Below, piece by piece: positions 61,845 to 64,000 of a stretch of 64,000 nt of DNA. Origin of the DNA: Lentisphaerae bacterium GWF2_57_35. GTDB taxonomy: Bacteria > Verrucomicrobiota > Kiritimatiellia > CAIQIC01 > GWF2-57-35. The notes beneath the pieces were generated by a model, which saw nothing but the letters and a program-made list of their open reading frames with translations, was not told the DNA's origin and did not search any database. Within the stretch, counting starts at the first letter, position 1. Every line of letters begins with the position of its first letter. The stretch lies in assembly GCA_001804865.1 (NCBI GenBank), contig MHBK01000004.1, forward strand, positions 1-64,000, read 5' to 3'. The translations under genes were made by a program, and so were the position numbers.

Positions 61845-62939
61845 ATGAGCACCAAGACAAAACAGCGGCGCGCGCGCCGGGTTGTTGGAGTACGCGCTAC
61901 GATCTTCGACGTATGCCGGACGTTGGGCGTCTCCACCGCTACGGTTTCCCGCGTGATGAATAATAAGCCAGGGGTCGGGCCGGCGCTGCGCGAGAAGATT
62001 CTGACCGCGATGAAGCAGATGAACTACGTGCCTCAGGCGGCGGCACGCCAGCTCTCCCGCACGCGAAGCGACGCCATAGGGGTTATCTTTCAGGATTTGA
62101 CCGCAGGCTGGCCGCTGCTGATCCTGCGAGGCATTATGTCGCGCGTCAGCACCACCGCCAATGCGGCTTTCCAGGTCAATATCTCGCTCTCCTTGCGCGC
62201 CGGCGACGAATGCGAACTTCCCCGCAAGATGCTGGCCGAGCATCGCGTAGACGGATTGATCTGGCTGGATCCCCGCGCGCCCGACGCCCTGATCGAGGAC
62301 TTGAAAAAGCAAACCGCTCCTTTTGTCTTGTTGCAACGGCAAATGAATGACGCGGACATCAGCACCGTCGCGATAGACGGTCGCCAGGGAGGCTATCTTG
62401 CCATGCGACACCTCCTGAGCCTCGGATATCGCCGCATCCTGCTCCTGACCGGATCTGAAACCGACGAGAATTCCCGGGAAAAACTGGCTGGGGCTCGACG
62501 GGCTGCCCGCGAGTTCAAGCATAGCGTGACAGCGGATCGAATTCTCGTCGGTCATCATGTCGGCGCCCATGCCGTCAAGGCTCTAGCCGAATATTATGGC
62601 TCCGACCGGCCCAAACCCGACGCTATCTTCGCCTTCAACGACGACATGGCCATCGCCGTGATTCAGTGGCTGCGCCATCAAGGATATCGCGTACCCGACG
62701 ATCTGGCGGTGATTGGATTCGACGGCATTGCCGAGGCGGAATATCTGGGACTGACGACCATCGAAACGCCCATGTATGAAATGGGCGTGCTCGCCGCTCA
62801 AATTCTACTGGATCAAATCAACGATCCCTCCGGCGAACGAAAAGCGCGCCAAGTCCTGCTGCAAGGCCGGCTCCACGTGCGCGAATCTTGCGGCGCCAAG
62901 CGACGTCCGCCGGCGCCGGCAACAACGACTCCGCCCTGA
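61845..62939 (+). CDS. LacI-family transcriptional regulator
   Basis: The 364-residue protein has the LacI helix-turn-helix (ATIFDVCRTLGVSTATVSRVMNN) and a hinge helix (YVPQAAARQL), then a periplasmic-binding-protein-like sensor domain (DAIGVIFQDL, VDGLIWLDPR, DAIFAFNDDMAIAVIQWLRHQGYRVPDDLAVIGFDG). It probably binds a sugar. The operator-like GTAAGCGCTTAC at 62981 lies 40 bp after its stop, within the promoter of the next gene, and is its most likely target. Confidence 0.95.
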   Translation: MSTKTKQRRARRVVGVRATIFDVCRTLGVSTATVSRVMNNKPGVGPALREKILTAMKQMNYVPQAAARQLSRTRSDAIGVIFQDLTAGWPLLILRGIMSRVSTTANAAFQVNISLSLRAGDECELPRKMLAEHRVDGLIWLDPRAPDALIEDLKKQTAPFVLLQRQMNDADISTVAIDGRQGGYLAMRHLLSLGYRRILLLTGSETDENSREKLAGARRAAREFKHSVTADRILVGHHVGAHAVKALAEYYGSDRPKPDAIFAFNDDMAIAVIQWLRHQGYRVPDDLAVIGFDGIAEAEYLGLTTIETPMYEMGVLAAQILLDQINDPSGERKARQVLLQGRLHVRESCGAKRRPPAPATTTPP

Positions 62940-62972
62940 TCCCGATGTCCATTGACGGTCTGGAAAAAGGAA

Positions 62973-62999
62973 TTGACAGAGTAAGCGCTTACGTATATT
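62973..62999 (+). promoter_or_regulatory. Promoter with embedded LacI-type operator
   Basis: TTGACA (62973-62978) is followed by TATATT (62994-62999), spacer 15, or by TATTGT (62996-63001), spacer 17. The perfect 12-bp palindrome GTAAGCGCTTAC (62981-62992) fills the spacer. CG-centred palindromes of this kind are typical LacI-family operators. Binding there would block RNA polymerase and repress the secreted-protein gene that starts at 63032. Confidence 0.75.
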
Positions 63000-63031
63000 G
63001 TCGCCTCATTCGGATGGGAGGGGTCAATCAA

Positions 63032-64000
63032 ATGCAATATAGAGGGATTGATGCGCGCAGAAGGAACACGGGCCTGTTGACCTGCACCGCGTGGCTGTTG
63101 CTGACCCTGCTTACGAAGGCCGATTCTCAGTTGGCTCTGAACTTCAACAACGGCCCGGGCGTGCTAACTTGGACTAATGCACAGACCAACGCCTGGTGCG
63201 CTGTCGAATGGGCTTCTGCCGTAGAGGGCCCCTGGCGCCATTCCTGGAGTGACCTGCGCCGCCTGCGCATTACGAATGATCAGGCTCTTGCCGTTGACGT
63301 GCCCATGTTTTACCGGATTGTTCAGACGACCAATGGCGTGCCGCCCTACGTTCGCCAGTACGAGGGCGCCAGCTTGACGAATTGGGAAGTCGTGGTTGGC
63401 GACGGCGTCTATCGTCAGGCCGGCCAAGCGCCGGTGAACAGCGGCGACATTGAAACATTGCACTTCGGTACGCACAGCGAAGTCAGGGCTAATATCGCGC
63501 GGCGCGGCATTATGGCCCATAACATCACGTTCAAGCGTTTTGTGGATGAGCAGGCTTTTGATTACATTCACACTTGCTCCTATAGCTTTCGTCTGCCGTA
63601 TTTGCCCTCTACGGCAAACGTCGGCACCAATGCACAAACCATCGAGATCGCTTTTTTCATCTGGGATGGCTCCGGCGCCCGCCTGGATTACGGCATGGCG
63701 TTTCAGTGGATGCTTAATCCCTGGATGCCGGAATTCGGTACAATGCGATGTTGGGCGGACGCCAACGGCGGCGAATGGCATACCGTGGGGCAGTTGACGC
63801 CCGATACCCAGTGGCATGATGTGGAGCTGGTCTTCGATTATCGCCGGCAAACCACGTCGTTCAAACTGGACGGCATCCACTATCCCAGCCGATTCAGCGC
63901 CATCCCCAAAGACGCGAGCTGGGGGCCGGAAACCGCTGCGCGGTTCTGCGCGGAAATCGTCAGCCTGCATCCGGGCGAGTCCAATCCGGGCGCCCTCCAT
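63032..64000 (+). CDS. Secreted protein under LacI control, 3' end outside window
   Basis: From ATG 63032, eight bases after GGGAGGGG, the frame stays open for 323 codons to the window edge. A signal peptide (LTCTAWLLLTLLTKADS) is followed by LTWTNAQTNAWCAVEWAS and ADVPMFYRIV-like segments (VDVPMFYRIVQTTNG). I have seen such segments in secreted proteins of Kiritimatiellota and Lentisphaerae. A beta-sandwich-like region (YSFRLPYLPSTANVG, WHDVELVFDYRRQTTSFKLDG) resembles LamG/concanavalin-type carbohydrate-binding folds. No catalytic site is visible in the part present. The operator upstream suggests expression induced by a sugar. Confidence 0.8.
   Translation, partial: MQYRGIDARRRNTGLLTCTAWLLLTLLTKADSQLALNFNNGPGVLTWTNAQTNAWCAVEWASAVEGPWRHSWSDLRRLRITNDQALAVDVPMFYRIVQTTNGVPPYVRQYEGASLTNWEVVVGDGVYRQAGQAPVNSGDIETLHFGTHSEVRANIARRGIMAHNITFKRFVDEQAFDYIHTCSYSFRLPYLPSTANVGTNAQTIEIAFFIWDGSGARLDYGMAFQWMLNPWMPEFGTMRCWADANGGEWHTVGQLTPDTQWHDVELVFDYRRQTTSFKLDGIHYPSRFSAIPKDASWGPETAARFCAEIVSLHPGESNPGALH

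Overview
The window reads as a chromosomal piece of an uncultured diderm of the PVC superphylum, most likely Kiritimatiellota or a close relative. This is inferred from gene content, not from a marker tree. The clues are a 717-residue Chlamydia-type GreA with a long N-terminal extension, a very large secreted beta-helix protein opening with the TNW..AARVIQDAID style of these phyla, a pseudopilin with a '[24 protein letters not shown]'-type start (given in parts in its entry), 21-residue GMPL leucine-rich repeats, and several outer-membrane barrels. No rRNA, tRNA or CRISPR array was seen.

Left end (1-2116) is accessory DNA. It holds a cluster of AGTCTTTAT repeats ending in a perfect 15-bp inverted repeat, the first 35 codons of an integron-type tyrosine recombinase that is cut off, a membrane protein built like a circularly permuted acyl carrier protein, and a 620-bp element bounded by 26-bp inverted repeats. 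From 14984 leftwards to 2117 six genes run on the minus strand: a CHASE1/PAS histidine kinase, a SLAM-like TPR/beta-barrel protein, a FecR-domain protein with a possible TbpB-like C-terminal barrel, a CHASE2 adenylate cyclase, a C69 dipeptidase and an OprD-like porin. This looks like an envelope sensing and protein-display module. A nearby two-domain cyclic-nucleotide-binding protein (18848-18072) could be a receptor for the cyclase product.

Middle (15187-31035): an ABC-F ATPase; a RAYT (REP-associated transposase) gene framed by two 168-bp repeats; leuC-leuD; a DEDD exonuclease; a tightly coupled three-gene amidoligase operon (C39-like peptidase, RimK-type ATP-grasp, GCS2-type ligase); two tandem 70-residue paralogues of unknown function; a TRAP transporter operon dctPQM; a small membrane protein; and a cupin protein whose last codons come from a decamer repeat.

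Right half (31209-64000): an active-looking Ser/Thr kinase with LRR and C-type lectin domains sits next to a 1715-residue pseudokinase-AAA-GAF-SpoIIE protein, followed by a FadL-type channel. A large beta-helix secreted protein is followed by a complete SUF iron-sulfur operon (Rrf2 regulator, SufT-like, SufC, SufB, SufD, Rieske, SufS, SufU). Then come an HDOD protein, GreA, GtrA, a pseudopilin, MalQ, a VanZ-domain protein, a metallophosphoesterase, an ECF sigma/anti-sigma/secreted-protein operon, and a LacI regulator. Downstream of the LacI gene is a promoter with an embedded LacI-type operator driving a secreted protein that runs off the window.

Dispersed non-coding repeats are a striking trait: paired TTTTCCAAT-N-ATTGGAAAA palindromes spaced exactly 31 bp at three loci, heptamer arrays (CAGTRAN)n at two loci, CACRRATNNA decamers, REP-like hairpins, and small elements with GGGTGCATCTTGACAC termini.
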